Shown here: positions 27,614-35,994 of the stretch, one piece after another | How the letters are laid out: the number at the start of each line of letters is the position of its first letter | How positions within the stretch are numbered: the first letter of the stretch is position 1 | Assembly: GCF_000301035.1 (NCBI RefSeq) | Contig: NZ_JH932292.1 | Coordinates: 1,748,888 to 1,812,887, forward strand | Direction: 5' to 3' | Length of the DNA: 64,000 nucleotides | DNA from: Facklamia hominis CCUG 36813 | GTDB lineage: Bacteria > Bacillota > Bacilli > Lactobacillales > Aerococcaceae | Made by a program: the position numbers and the translations under genes | The notes under the pieces: model-generated | The model's database searches: none | What the model was told of the DNA's origin: nothing | What the model saw: only the letters and a program-made list of their open reading frames with translations

Positions 27614-27701
27614 AGTCTAGTTACTCCTTTTTATTGAATTTATCATAATTTACCAAAAAATTTGAGAAATCGAAAGCGACTAAAGTCGGATTTTACTAAT
27701 T

Positions 27702-27734
27702 TAGGAGGCTGTGATTATTCGTCACAGCCTCCTA
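27702..27734 (-). terminator. Hairpin terminator after the ThrE pair
   Basis: 13-bp perfect stem TAGGAGGCTGTGA / TCACAGCCTCCTA, loop 7. There is little T run, so termination strength is uncertain. The stem resembles the terminal repeats of the IS1182 element in this window (AGAGGCTGTGACA). Confidence 0.6.
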
Positions 27735-27740
27735 GTTAAA

Positions 27741-28193
27741 TTAATGATTCTTTTGTTTTTCAAGATGGTATTTGAAGGTTTCCATCGCCGAGTCGACTAC
27801 GAAGACTGCTAGTGCAATAGCAAGGGCTGTAACAATCGCTCGATATAAAGAGCTACCAGCGGCGATTAGGTCATTATTCATAAAGTTATAGGCTGTCTCA
27901 TACATAGCAACCCCTGGAACATATAGGAAGAAAGCTGGAATATAGAATACGTTAACGACGGTTTTAAATTTCCGGGCCATATATTGTCCTAATATCGAGA
28001 TGACTAAGCAACCCAGAAAGGTCGCGATAAAGTCATTTGAGAAGTTCTTGACCCATAGATAGACTCCATAAGAAAACATCCCGGGTAAGCCTGACCAGAA
28101 GATAAAGCGCTTTGGGGCTTTAACGTTAATGGCGGCCGCTACAGTTGCGCAGTATGCCGCAAAGAGCTTGAGTAGTAGTTGATTTAGTTCCAT
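27741..28193 (-). CDS. Threonine/serine exporter, ThrE C-terminal-type subunit
   Basis: A 150-residue membrane protein with four to five hydrophobic helices, of the ThrE_2/DUF3815 type (YjjB-like). It forms the second half of the amino acid exporter whose first half is encoded just upstream; the genes overlap by 10 bases. In Corynebacterium ThrE both halves are in one chain exporting L-threonine and L-serine by proton exchange. The position near a serine dehydratase fits serine handling. Evidence is topology and gene pairing. Confidence 0.8.
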   Translation of the reverse strand: MELNQLLLKLFAAYCATVAAAINVKAPKRFIFWSGLPGMFSYGVYLWVKNFSNDFIATFLGCLVISILGQYMARKFKTVVNVFYIPAFFLYVPGVAMYETAYNFMNNDLIAAGSSLYRAIVTALAIALAVFVVDSAMETFKYHLEKQKNH

Positions 28194-28972
28194 AAAGTAA
28201 TCACTCCATTCGATAAGACAAGGCCTAAGGCCACTCCTAAAGCCAGGCTTAAAGCTGTTAGTAGGGCATCAATAAAACGAGTTAGTGCCGTTGAATAATC
28301 GCCCCGGATGGCATCCCGTATTCCATTTGTGAAGGCTGTTCCAGGATATAGGGGCATGAGTGTCGCTGAGATGACAATATTTGGATTAAAGTTATCGGTG
28401 ACATAGTAGGCAATCAACGGTAAAACAAAGGATAAAGAAGCGGTCATAAAGACATTAATTAAAAAACTGTTCATGCCAAAGTTATCATCCGATAAGAGAA
28501 AAAATAAAATTAAAATAGAGGGAATCAGTGAAATGACTAAATCTCCCGGCTGACCATCAAAGAGCGCAATATAGGCCATAATTAAGATGAAGATGGATAC
28601 GAAGTTGTTATGAGCTGTAAATTCGGTTTCCGGAATCGCCTTGAGTTGTCGTAGGGCTTCTTCAGCATTAATTCGGTGGTCAATGAAGTCGTAGGTGACG
28701 GCATTGACTCGGTCTATTTTAAAGATCTGATTGGATCGATTTTGTACACGAACGACGAGGGTCGTGGTATCGGATTGTTGATCGTTGATTGATTCTTCTA
28801 GGTTAATAAAGAGTCCAGAGGCAGAAGAATAGACATCGAGATAGTTGACATTGGCAACTTCAAGAATTTGCTTGACCGTTCGCTCCACCCGATAGCCTTC
28901 GGCTTCTGCTTCAATCAAGAGCTTTCCAGCATAGCTGGCCAATTGCAGGATGGTTTTATCCGAGGATTGCAT
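28184..28972 (-). CDS. Threonine/serine exporter, ThrE N-terminal-type subunit
   Basis: A 262-residue protein of the ThrE/DUF1212 type (YjjP-like). Residues 1-125 are a soluble domain (YAGKLLIEAEAEGYRVERTV, then DVYSSASGLFINLE); five membrane helices follow from about residue 128. The first helices carry the family's PLYPGTAFTNGIRDAIRGDY segment (about 205-224). It is the first gene of a minus-strand group with the second exporter subunit, the DUF697 gene and serine dehydratase. AGGTG precedes its ATG. Confidence 0.85.
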   Translation of the reverse strand: MQSSDKTILQLASYAGKLLIEAEAEGYRVERTVKQILEVANVNYLDVYSSASGLFINLEESINDQQSDTTTLVVRVQNRSNQIFKIDRVNAVTYDFIDHRINAEEALRQLKAIPETEFTAHNNFVSIFILIMAYIALFDGQPGDLVISLIPSILILFFLLSDDNFGMNSFLINVFMTASLSFVLPLIAYYVTDNFNPNIVISATLMPLYPGTAFTNGIRDAIRGDYSTALTRFIDALLTALSLALGVALGLVLSNGVITLWN

Positions 28973-29069
28973 GTGTTCACCTCCAAGATTTAGTGCAATT
29001 AATTATAACATAGGTCTAGATTTTTAGTAGCTAATTTATGGGTATTATTCGTTTACACCCTTTAAATCT

Positions 29070-29415
29070 GAAAAATTATACCAAAACAGAATCCTTTGGG
29101 GCCTTGCTGGCTTAAGGGGCTACTCATGGTAGAGCAACAAGCCTTTTCACTGGCTTACAAAAATAAAGCCAACAGCTTATGATTTTTTAATCCGAAAATT
29201 TATTTCAAAAACTGAATCCTTCCCTCTGCTGTGGCGGACCGCCTAGAGCCTCTTTCAGAGTCTCGCCGGCTCAAGGGGACTTCCTTAGAAGGCTCCTGGC
29301 GGTCCACCACAGCTGTGGGAGTGGTTTTATTTTTATCAGCCAGTGAAAAGGCCCCTCTCTTCCTTATCTAAAGGAGACTTTAGGCGGTCCGTCACATCGG
29401 GAAGAAGGCGTCATT
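29070..29415. repeat. Composite palindromic intergenic repeat, copy A
   Basis: A gene-free stretch of the 540-base divergent region between the ThrE and recX genes. Long inverted arms lie at about 29227-29250 (GTGGCGGACCGCC) and 29291-29315 (GGCGGTCCACCAC), with a third half-arm near 29381-29400. Modules such as TTCACTGGCTTA and TTATTTCAAAAACTGAA recur at 35.3, 41.9 and 42.4 kb. No transposase is inside; it resembles a MITE- or BOX-like element. Confidence 0.7.
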
Positions 29416-29524
29416 TTTGGAGTCGATATTTAGATTTTTACAGAATAAATCGATAAAGACTTAAGGGATTCTTAAGCGAAGATAGAACTAGCATGTTACA
29501 ATAGGGGAAAAAGAGGTGATATCG

Positions 29525-30532
29525 ATGAAAATAAGCAAAATCCAACGTCAAAAGAAAGATCCACAACGCTATTCCATCTATATCAATGACCAATTTGCCT
29601 TTGGTGTTGACGAACAAATCTTAATCGACTTCTCCTTAAATAAAGGCAAAGACCTAGATCAAGGGCTGGTAGATGCAATTTTAGCAGCAGAAGCTCAACA
29701 AAAACTCTATTTAAAAGGGCTTAACTACTTATCCTACGGCTTAAAATCCACTAAAGAAATGCAAGATTACTTAAAAAAGCAAGTTAAAAACTTGCCTACT
29801 AGCCACTTTTCTTTAGACCAAGTAAAGTCGGTAACGAATCATTTTATGAATACGCAAAGTCGATCAATAAGCATGGTGAACTTTGATGAAGCGGACTTGA
29901 CTTTTTGGGATGATCCAGTTGAAGAGGACTTGGAGCAAGCAGCTGATGAACAGCTAAAAGTAGGGGATGTCAAAGTGCTTGAGCAAGATCATAACCTATG
30001 GATCCAAGCAGCGCTCGATCGATTAACAGGACTGGGGTTGTTAAATGATCATACCTATGCCTTGGCTTATTTGCGCACGCAAGCTCAGGTGAATCGTAAA
30101 GGACCTCAAAAGATTGACTATGAATTGCGTCGTAAAGGCGTAGCTCAGTCGATTATCCAAGACGCCCTTGAAGAATATCCACAGGATTTGTTGCGGGAGA
30201 ATATCCAACACCTAAGTCGTAAGTTTATCCAATCTAAGCGACGCTTATCCCCACAAATGTTAAAAAACAAGCTATTTTTACACTTATTACAAAAAGGCTA
30301 TTCCAAGGAACAAGTAGATAGGGATTTTGATCCTTCCTGGTGTGAATTATCGCAAGAAGAGACTGATCAACGACTCGACAAGGCTTTTGAGAAGTCCTTG
30401 AAACGCCGTCAAAGAAAATTACAAGGCTATGAATTAAAGCAAGCACTTATCCGGGATTTAATGACCCAGGGGTTTAGCTATGAGAGCATCCAAACTAAGT
30501 TAAATGATAGTTCTTGGGAAAATACGAATTAA
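29525..30532 (+). CDS. recX: RecX-family regulator of RecA, enlarged
   Basis: About 335 residues. I start at ATG 29525, since AAGAGGTGAT (29511-29520) is its ribosome site; a GTG at 29516 overlaps that site. RecX binds RecA filaments and inhibits recombinase activity. RecX-type three-helix repeats are visible (YLKGLNYLSYGLKSTKEMQDYLKK near 60-85; LLNDHTYALAYLRTQ...RKGPQKIDYELRRKGV near 170-200; further repeats to the C-terminus). The usual length is about 260-270, so an acidic insert of roughly 60 residues (about 100-160, with DDPVEEDLEQAADEQ) is extra. mutY follows directly. Confidence 0.82.
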   Translation: MKISKIQRQKKDPQRYSIYINDQFAFGVDEQILIDFSLNKGKDLDQGLVDAILAAEAQQKLYLKGLNYLSYGLKSTKEMQDYLKKQVKNLPTSHFSLDQVKSVTNHFMNTQSRSISMVNFDEADLTFWDDPVEEDLEQAADEQLKVGDVKVLEQDHNLWIQAALDRLTGLGLLNDHTYALAYLRTQAQVNRKGPQKIDYELRRKGVAQSIIQDALEEYPQDLLRENIQHLSRKFIQSKRRLSPQMLKNKLFLHLLQKGYSKEQVDRDFDPSWCELSQEETDQRLDKAFEKSLKRRQRKLQGYELKQALIRDLMTQGFSYESIQTKLNDSSWENTN

Positions 30533-30545
30533 AGGAGGCTGCACA

Positions 30546-31721
30546 GTGGACATCAATGAGTATTTTGATTGGTCACCCGAAAAAATTCAGGATTTTCGTG
30601 ACTGCTTATTGGCTTGGTATGACCAAAATGGGCGGGACTTACCCTGGCGGCGGACGTCAGATCCTTATGCGATATGGGTCAGTGAGGTAATGCTGCAGCA
30701 GACACAAGTCGATACAGTGATTGATTATTATCAACGATTTATGCAGGCTCTACCGACAGTTCAAGCCTTGGCACAGGCCCCTCAAGAGCAATTAATGAGC
30801 TTATGGCAAGGTCTGGGTTATTATTCACGAGTGCGTAATATGCAACAGGCGGCTAAGACAGTGATGAGCGAATATCAAGGGCAGATGCCCAAGACACTTA
30901 AAGAACTATTAACACTTAAAGGGATTGGACCTTATACCGGTGCAGCGATCGCTTCGATTGCGTTTAATCAAGTTGAACCAGCTATCGATGGGAATTTGAT
31001 GCGAGTAACGGCACGTTTATTTGAGATTGATCAAGATATTCAAAAAACAGCCACCAAGCGTCTATTTAAAGAAATTCTGGACCAATTGATTGATCCGAAT
31101 CGGCCGGGGGACTTTAATCAGGCCTTAATGGATATGGGAGCCTTGGTGATGACGCCATCGAATCCCTATCCAAACCCTCATCCCTTAGCAGACTTTGACC
31201 GGTCCTTTCAGCATAAGACATCCCAGCTCTATCCGGTTAAATTGAAAAAAACAAAGCAAAAACAAGAACTAAAGCTAGCACTTTATCTAGTAAATGAGAA
31301 AGGGCAGATGCTAGTGCGCCAACATCAAACGGGAGAGCTATTACAAGGCTTATGGCATTTTCCTATGCTGAATTTAAATGATATAGCGACGCTTAATCAG
31401 TCTACAGCGATTAAAGGCTTAGCTTTACAGCAATTTTTTAGTCAAGATCAAGTGGCTGAATGGTCCAATGAAGCCGGCATTCTCGATAAAGCAAAGCTAT
31501 TGTTAGAGTCGGTTCAAGGTCCAATCAAGCATGTTTTTTCTCATCGAATCTGGCAGGTCTATCTTTTGCCAGTTGTCTATTCTAAGCAATCAGAAAAATT
31601 GCTTGAGGCCTTGTGGTTGATGGATGATAGTTTTCGTTTTGTTAATGAAACAACTTATGCCCAATTAGCCACTTCCACACTACAAAAGAAGTTAGATCGA
31701 ATTCGAATGAAAGAAGATTAA
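30546..31721 (+). CDS. mutY: A/G-specific adenine glycosylase MutY lacking the iron-sulfur cluster
   Basis: About 391 residues from GTG 30546, with AAAGGAGG 7 bases upstream; an earlier in-frame ATG at 30504 lies within recX and has no site. MutY removes adenine mispaired with 8-oxoguanine. Seen are WRRTSDPYAIWVSEVMLQQTQV with Glu47, the helix-hairpin-helix LKGIGPYTGAAIA, and Asp148 in AIDGNLMRV; the Glu-Asp spacing of 101 equals that of Geobacillus MutY. The segment that normally carries four cluster cysteines reads LVMTPSNPYPNPHPLADFD (about 199-217) with no cysteine. The C-terminal NUDIX-like domain (from about 235) recognises 8-oxoG. It ends 4 bases before the ABC gene. Confidence 0.93.
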   Translation: MDINEYFDWSPEKIQDFRDCLLAWYDQNGRDLPWRRTSDPYAIWVSEVMLQQTQVDTVIDYYQRFMQALPTVQALAQAPQEQLMSLWQGLGYYSRVRNMQQAAKTVMSEYQGQMPKTLKELLTLKGIGPYTGAAIASIAFNQVEPAIDGNLMRVTARLFEIDQDIQKTATKRLFKEILDQLIDPNRPGDFNQALMDMGALVMTPSNPYPNPHPLADFDRSFQHKTSQLYPVKLKKTKQKQELKLALYLVNEKGQMLVRQHQTGELLQGLWHFPMLNLNDIATLNQSTAIKGLALQQFFSQDQVAEWSNEAGILDKAKLLLESVQGPIKHVFSHRIWQVYLLPVVYSKQSEKLLEALWLMDDSFRFVNETTYAQLATSTLQKKLDRIRMKED

Positions 31722-31725
31722 TCGT

Positions 31726-33456
31726 ATGAAAAAACTAATGATTTATTTTAGGGGATATGGTTGGATCAGCTTTTTAGCTCCCTTATGTAAGCTAATAGAA
31801 GTCTTGCTTGAATTGGCTGTTCCCTTAATCGTTGCTCGTTTGGTCGACCAAGTTATGCAACAAGCTCCCTATCAAAAGCTGCTCATTCAAGGTGGTTGGA
31901 TGCTGGCATTGGCTTTTTTGGGCTTGGCTTTTTCGATGATGGGCCAGTATTTTTCAGCCAAGGCGGCGACAGGCTTTGCCAATAATCTGGGGAGGGACCT
32001 TTATCAACATGCTCTTGCCATGGACCAGTCTAGCTATGATCGATTGGGACGTACTAGTATCAATACCCGATTGTCGAGTGATCTTTATCAGATCTTAACT
32101 GGCTTGAATACTTTTTTTCGCTTATTGCTGCGATCACCCTTTATTGTCTTTGGGTCGATGTTCATGGCAGCCTTAATTGATTGGCGGATGACGCTTTATT
32201 TTGTAGTCATGGTGATAATTTTATTTCTAATTGTGGGGGGAATTACTTACTTTGGTCAAGCTTATTATCAAAAAATTCAAGCAGCACTTGACCAGCTGAG
32301 TGTCCAGGTGAGTCAACAGATGAAGGGTTTGCGAGTGATTCGCGCCTTTAATCAAGAGAGTAAGGAGCAGGCAGATTTTAAAGCGGTCAATAGTTACTTG
32401 ACCCAGTTACAACTTCAGGCGGGGAAGCTAACGGCTTTAACCAATCCCTTAACTTATTTAGTGGTTAACAGCACATTAATTGTAATTTTGCTGCAAGGAG
32501 GCCGATTTATTGATCGGGGTCATTTAAGCCCCGGTCAATTGGTGGCTCTGGTCAATTATCTATTAGCGATTTTAGTGGAATTAGTTAAATTAACCAAGGT
32601 GGTACTAGTCTTTAATCGAACACAGACGGCTGCCCATCGGATTGTGGCTGTTTTGGAGGCACCGCTTGAAGATAAGAAACTCATGCCAGGAACAGGTCTT
32701 CAGGAAGGTCAACTGTTAGCCTGTCATCAGCTTTCATTTGCTTATCCGGACACAGGCGGTTTAGCGCTTTGTGAGCTTAATTTTTCGGTGAACGTGGGAG
32801 ACTTCATTGGTGTTATGGGAGCCACTGGCTCGGGCAAGACAACATTAATCCGACTTTTAACGCAGTTTTATCAGCCCACTCAGGGAGTGATTGCTTATAA
32901 CTCTGCCTATTTTGATCTTGCGACTAAGGATAGCCTTCGTCAAGGAATGGCAGTGGTTCTCCAGACCGCCCGCCTATTCAAGGGGACGGTGCGCAGCAAT
33001 CTTCTTCTAGCTGATCCTCAAGCCGATGACCAAGAGCTTTGGCAGGCGCTTGAAATAGCTCAGGCAAAGGACTTTGTAGCGGATTTAGACCAGGGACTGG
33101 ATAGCCCGATACTGGCTCAGGGGATGAATCTATCCGGTGGTCAGCGACAACGCTTGGTGATAGCTCGTGCAATTCTGGCTAAGGCACCTCTTTTGATTTT
33201 GGATGCGGCAACGTCTGCTTTGGATTATTTAACGGAAGCCAAACTCCTTCAAGCCCTGCGTAAGGAAACTCCTTCTCAAACGATCATCCTGATTTCTGAG
33301 CGAGCCGAAAGTCTAAAAGCGGCCGATAAGATCCTATTATTGGATCAAGCTAAGCAATTGGCCTTTGCAAATCATCACGATTTATTAGCCAGTCAGGCCA
33401 TTTATCAAGAGATCTATCAATTGCAAAAAGGAGGGGATAAGAAAGATGAAGAATAA
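31726..33456 (+). CDS. ABC exporter half-transporter with degenerate ATPase site
   Basis: A 576-residue half-transporter: six membrane helices (about 1-310) then an ATPase domain. Walker A GATGSGKTT (about 364-372) and signature LSGGQRQR are intact, but Walker B reads LLILDAATSALD (about 488-499), with Ala for the catalytic Glu, and the H-loop reads ISERAES without the His. This is the pattern of the non-catalytic subunit of heterodimeric exporters such as LmrCD, PatAB or BmrCD. It overlaps its partner by 11 bases. Substrates are probably drugs or lipids; that is inference from the family. Confidence 0.92.
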   Translation: MKKLMIYFRGYGWISFLAPLCKLIEVLLELAVPLIVARLVDQVMQQAPYQKLLIQGGWMLALAFLGLAFSMMGQYFSAKAATGFANNLGRDLYQHALAMDQSSYDRLGRTSINTRLSSDLYQILTGLNTFFRLLLRSPFIVFGSMFMAALIDWRMTLYFVVMVIILFLIVGGITYFGQAYYQKIQAALDQLSVQVSQQMKGLRVIRAFNQESKEQADFKAVNSYLTQLQLQAGKLTALTNPLTYLVVNSTLIVILLQGGRFIDRGHLSPGQLVALVNYLLAILVELVKLTKVVLVFNRTQTAAHRIVAVLEAPLEDKKLMPGTGLQEGQLLACHQLSFAYPDTGGLALCELNFSVNVGDFIGVMGATGSGKTTLIRLLTQFYQPTQGVIAYNSAYFDLATKDSLRQGMAVVLQTARLFKGTVRSNLLLADPQADDQELWQALEIAQAKDFVADLDQGLDSPILAQGMNLSGGQRQRLVIARAILAKAPLLILDAATSALDYLTEAKLLQALRKETPSQTIILISERAESLKAADKILLLDQAKQLAFANHHDLLASQAIYQEIYQLQKGGDKKDEE

Positions 33457-35200
33457 CCAATCAAGCCAAATTAAACGATTGAGTGGCTATTTGCTTAAGA
33501 ATCGCCTCTTACTTCTTGCAAGTTTAGTAGCTACAAGCTTACAGGTATTGCTGACGCTCTATATCCCAGTCTTAATTGGTCAGGCGATTGACCAAATGTT
33601 AGGTCCTAGTCAGGTTAATTTTGCAAGTCTATGGCGAATTTTAAGCTGGATGTTGGGGATTATAGCTGTGAATGGATGTTTGCAGTGGTTGAATCCAGTC
33701 CTATTTAATCAGTTAGTCTATAAAACCGTAGAATTAATTCGTAACCAGGCCTTAGAACGGGTTCATCACTTGCCCTTAGCCTATCTGGACCAACTTTCTA
33801 CAGGGGATTTAATTGCACGGGTGACGACGGATGCTGATCAGTTGGGGCAAGGTTTAATAATGGTTTTTAATCAGTTTATTTATGGTTGCTTGATGATCTT
33901 CTTTACGCTGATATCGATGGCTGGACTAGACCGAGTGATGATGGGATTAGTGATTGTTTTAACCCCCATTTCTTTGCTATATGCTCATTTTGTAGCCCAT
34001 TATTCTTATGAGGCCTTTCGATTACAAACACAGTCTCGAGCCAAAGAGGCAGATTTTGTGAATGAGTCTTTGCAACAAATGGAAGAAGTGAGACTTTTTA
34101 ACCAAGCGGATCGTTTTGAAGACCGCTACCAAGCCTTACATCAGACTTATATGGCAGATAGCCAGCGGGCTCTGTTCTATTCATCGACTCTGAATCCTGC
34201 AACCCGCTTTATTAATGCTTTGATTTATGCCTTGGTCACGCTAGTAGGGATTGCTCGTATTCAAAAAGCTGCCTTATCTGTTGGTCAGCTTGTGACCTTC
34301 CTCAATTATGCGAGTCAATATTCTAAGCCATTTAATGATATTTCGGCAGTTTTAGCCGAATTACAGTCTTCTTTAGCCTGTGCTAGACGGCTTTTTGAGA
34401 TGATCGATCAAGTCCCTGAAGAAGAAGTGGGGAGTCGTCCTTTGCTTTCTTCGGAACTTCGTGGAGCGGTTGCTTTCGATGGGGTATCTTTCTCCTATTC
34501 TCCCAAGCATCCTTTGATTCAAGACTTGTCCTTTGAGGTTCAAGCCGGTCAGCAGATTGCGATTGTTGGACCGACTGGTGCAGGAAAATCGACTCTGATC
34601 AATTTGTTGATGCGTTTTTATGATTTAGATCAAGGACAGATCTTACTGGATGGGATAAATATTAATCAGTATTCCAAAAAGGATCTTAGACAGCAGTTTG
34701 CTATGGTTTTGCAAGATACCTGGATTAAGGAAGCGACCGTGCATGATAATATCGCCTATGGTCATCCCAAAGCGACGCGTTCGGAAGTTGAAGCAGCAGC
34801 TAGATTAGCTCATGCGGATGGCTTTATACGGAGTTTGCCGCAAGGTTATGATACCTTGTTGGTGGAAGGAGGCGTCAACCTCTCTCAAGGACAGCGCCAA
34901 TTGTTGGCGATTGCCCGCATCTTTTTGCGGGATCCTCAGTTATTGATTCTAGATGAGGCGACCTCTTCGGTTGACCGCCGGACGGAGGTTTTAGTACAAA
35001 AAGCTTTTAATCGGCTAATGAAGGGGCGGACATCTTTTGTGATTGCTCATCGTTTAGCCACAATTGAGTCAGCGGACTTAATATTAGTATTGAAGGCAGG
35101 GCGAATTATTGAACAAGGTACGCATGAATCGCTCATGCAAGCTCGGGGCTTTTATTATCACTTGCACCAAAGTCACGCCTTGGAATTAGCTGAAGCTTAA
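33446..35200 (+). CDS. ABC exporter half-transporter, catalytic partner
   Basis: A 584-residue half-transporter with six N-terminal membrane helices and a complete ATPase domain: Walker A GPTGAGKST (about 375-383), Walker B LLILDEATSSVD (about 499-510) with the catalytic Glu, and H-loop VIAHRLAT. Its signature is LSQGQRQ rather than LSGGQ. Because each ATP site uses the signature of the opposite subunit, this altered signature pairs with the degenerate Walker B of the upstream gene, giving one working and one regulatory site. The last gene of the recX-mutY-ABC group; a terminator follows at 35372. Confidence 0.92.
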   Translation: MKNNQSSQIKRLSGYLLKNRLLLLASLVATSLQVLLTLYIPVLIGQAIDQMLGPSQVNFASLWRILSWMLGIIAVNGCLQWLNPVLFNQLVYKTVELIRNQALERVHHLPLAYLDQLSTGDLIARVTTDADQLGQGLIMVFNQFIYGCLMIFFTLISMAGLDRVMMGLVIVLTPISLLYAHFVAHYSYEAFRLQTQSRAKEADFVNESLQQMEEVRLFNQADRFEDRYQALHQTYMADSQRALFYSSTLNPATRFINALIYALVTLVGIARIQKAALSVGQLVTFLNYASQYSKPFNDISAVLAELQSSLACARRLFEMIDQVPEEEVGSRPLLSSELRGAVAFDGVSFSYSPKHPLIQDLSFEVQAGQQIAIVGPTGAGKSTLINLLMRFYDLDQGQILLDGININQYSKKDLRQQFAMVLQDTWIKEATVHDNIAYGHPKATRSEVEAAARLAHADGFIRSLPQGYDTLLVEGGVNLSQGQRQLLAIARIFLRDPQLLILDEATSSVDRRTEVLVQKAFNRLMKGRTSFVIAHRLATIESADLILVLKAGRIIEQGTHESLMQARGFYYHLHQSHALELAEA

Positions 35201-35250
35201 TGGCTCTCTTTGATTTCTTATAATAAATATTAATAAATCGATACTTAGTA

Positions 35251-35412
35251 GTTTGAAAATTTATTCCAAAAACTGAACCCTTCCTTCTACTGTGACGGAC
35301 CGCCTAGAGCTTCTAATAAGTGATCACTTTAGATGGGGGATCAATGGCTTTTACCTGTTCAAAAAAATAATAAATCCAACCCCACAACTGTGGGATTGGA
35401 TTTTATTTTTAT
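35251..35412. repeat. Intergenic repeat copy B with bidirectional terminator
   Basis: Carries the same AAAATTTATTCCAAAAACTG and GACGGACCGCCTAGAGC modules as copies A and D. Its end forms a strong hairpin, AAATCCAA / TTGGATTT outside CCCACA / TGTGGG (35372-35410), followed by TTTATTTTT. It sits between the convergent ABC and FMN-reductase genes and probably terminates both. Confidence 0.75.
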
Positions 35413-35427
35413 AAGCCAGAGGATGGG

Positions 35428-35994
35428 TTAAAAGTCATAGCGTTGATCTTCTTGCTCTTGTGCTTGTTTGAGTGCGACAGCTAGGGTGTGGCATTCGGTG
35501 ATGAGTCGGTCGATGCGGTCCTTCACATCGCTATTGATGAGTTGGCCAGCTTCAAAGTCCAGATCATGGGCGAAAACATAGGAAGAAGGTTGACTCGCCT
35601 TCATATAAGTGAGAATTGGGTTCAGTTGGTATTGCGGAATTAAAAAATGCTTTTGGGATCCCGCAGTGATGATGGTTCCTACCACTTTGCCTTGAAGGGC
35701 GTTTTGGGGTAATAGGTCAAAAACATTCTTCAAGCTAGCCGGAATTGAAGCTTGAAAAATTGGGCTAGCTAAGATCAATACGTCGCAATCCATGATGGCT
35801 TGGACTAATGTTCGGGTATCACCTGTTAAATCAAGGTAATGATAGCCTTTGGCGAAGGCTACCTCCATCTCTGCTAAGTCCAATAGTTGATAATCACTTT
35901 CTGGATAGTTGGCTAATAAACGTTCTTTAGCGTAATTGAGGGCGGTTCGACTTTTAGAACCGATTAAACTACTAGCGAGTAGAAGGGTCTTCAT
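35428..35994 (-). CDS. NADPH-dependent FMN reductase
   Basis: A 188-residue flavodoxin-like protein of the NADPH-dependent FMN reductase family (SsuE/MsuE type). It begins LLLASSLIGSKSRTA, the phosphate-binding loop region, and contains the family's ILASPIFQASIPASLKNVFDLLP (about 76-98), with GTIITAGSQKHFL after it. It would supply reduced FMN. Its ATG abuts the TAA of the LLM oxidoreductase gene with no gap, so the two are one operon and plausibly a two-component flavin monooxygenase pair. Confidence 0.87.
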   Translation of the reverse strand: MKTLLLASSLIGSKSRTALNYAKERLLANYPESDYQLLDLAEMEVAFAKGYHYLDLTGDTRTLVQAIMDCDVLILASPIFQASIPASLKNVFDLLPQNALQGKVVGTIITAGSQKHFLIPQYQLNPILTYMKASQPSSYVFAHDLDFEAGQLINSDVKDRIDRLITECHTLAVALKQAQEQEDQRYDF

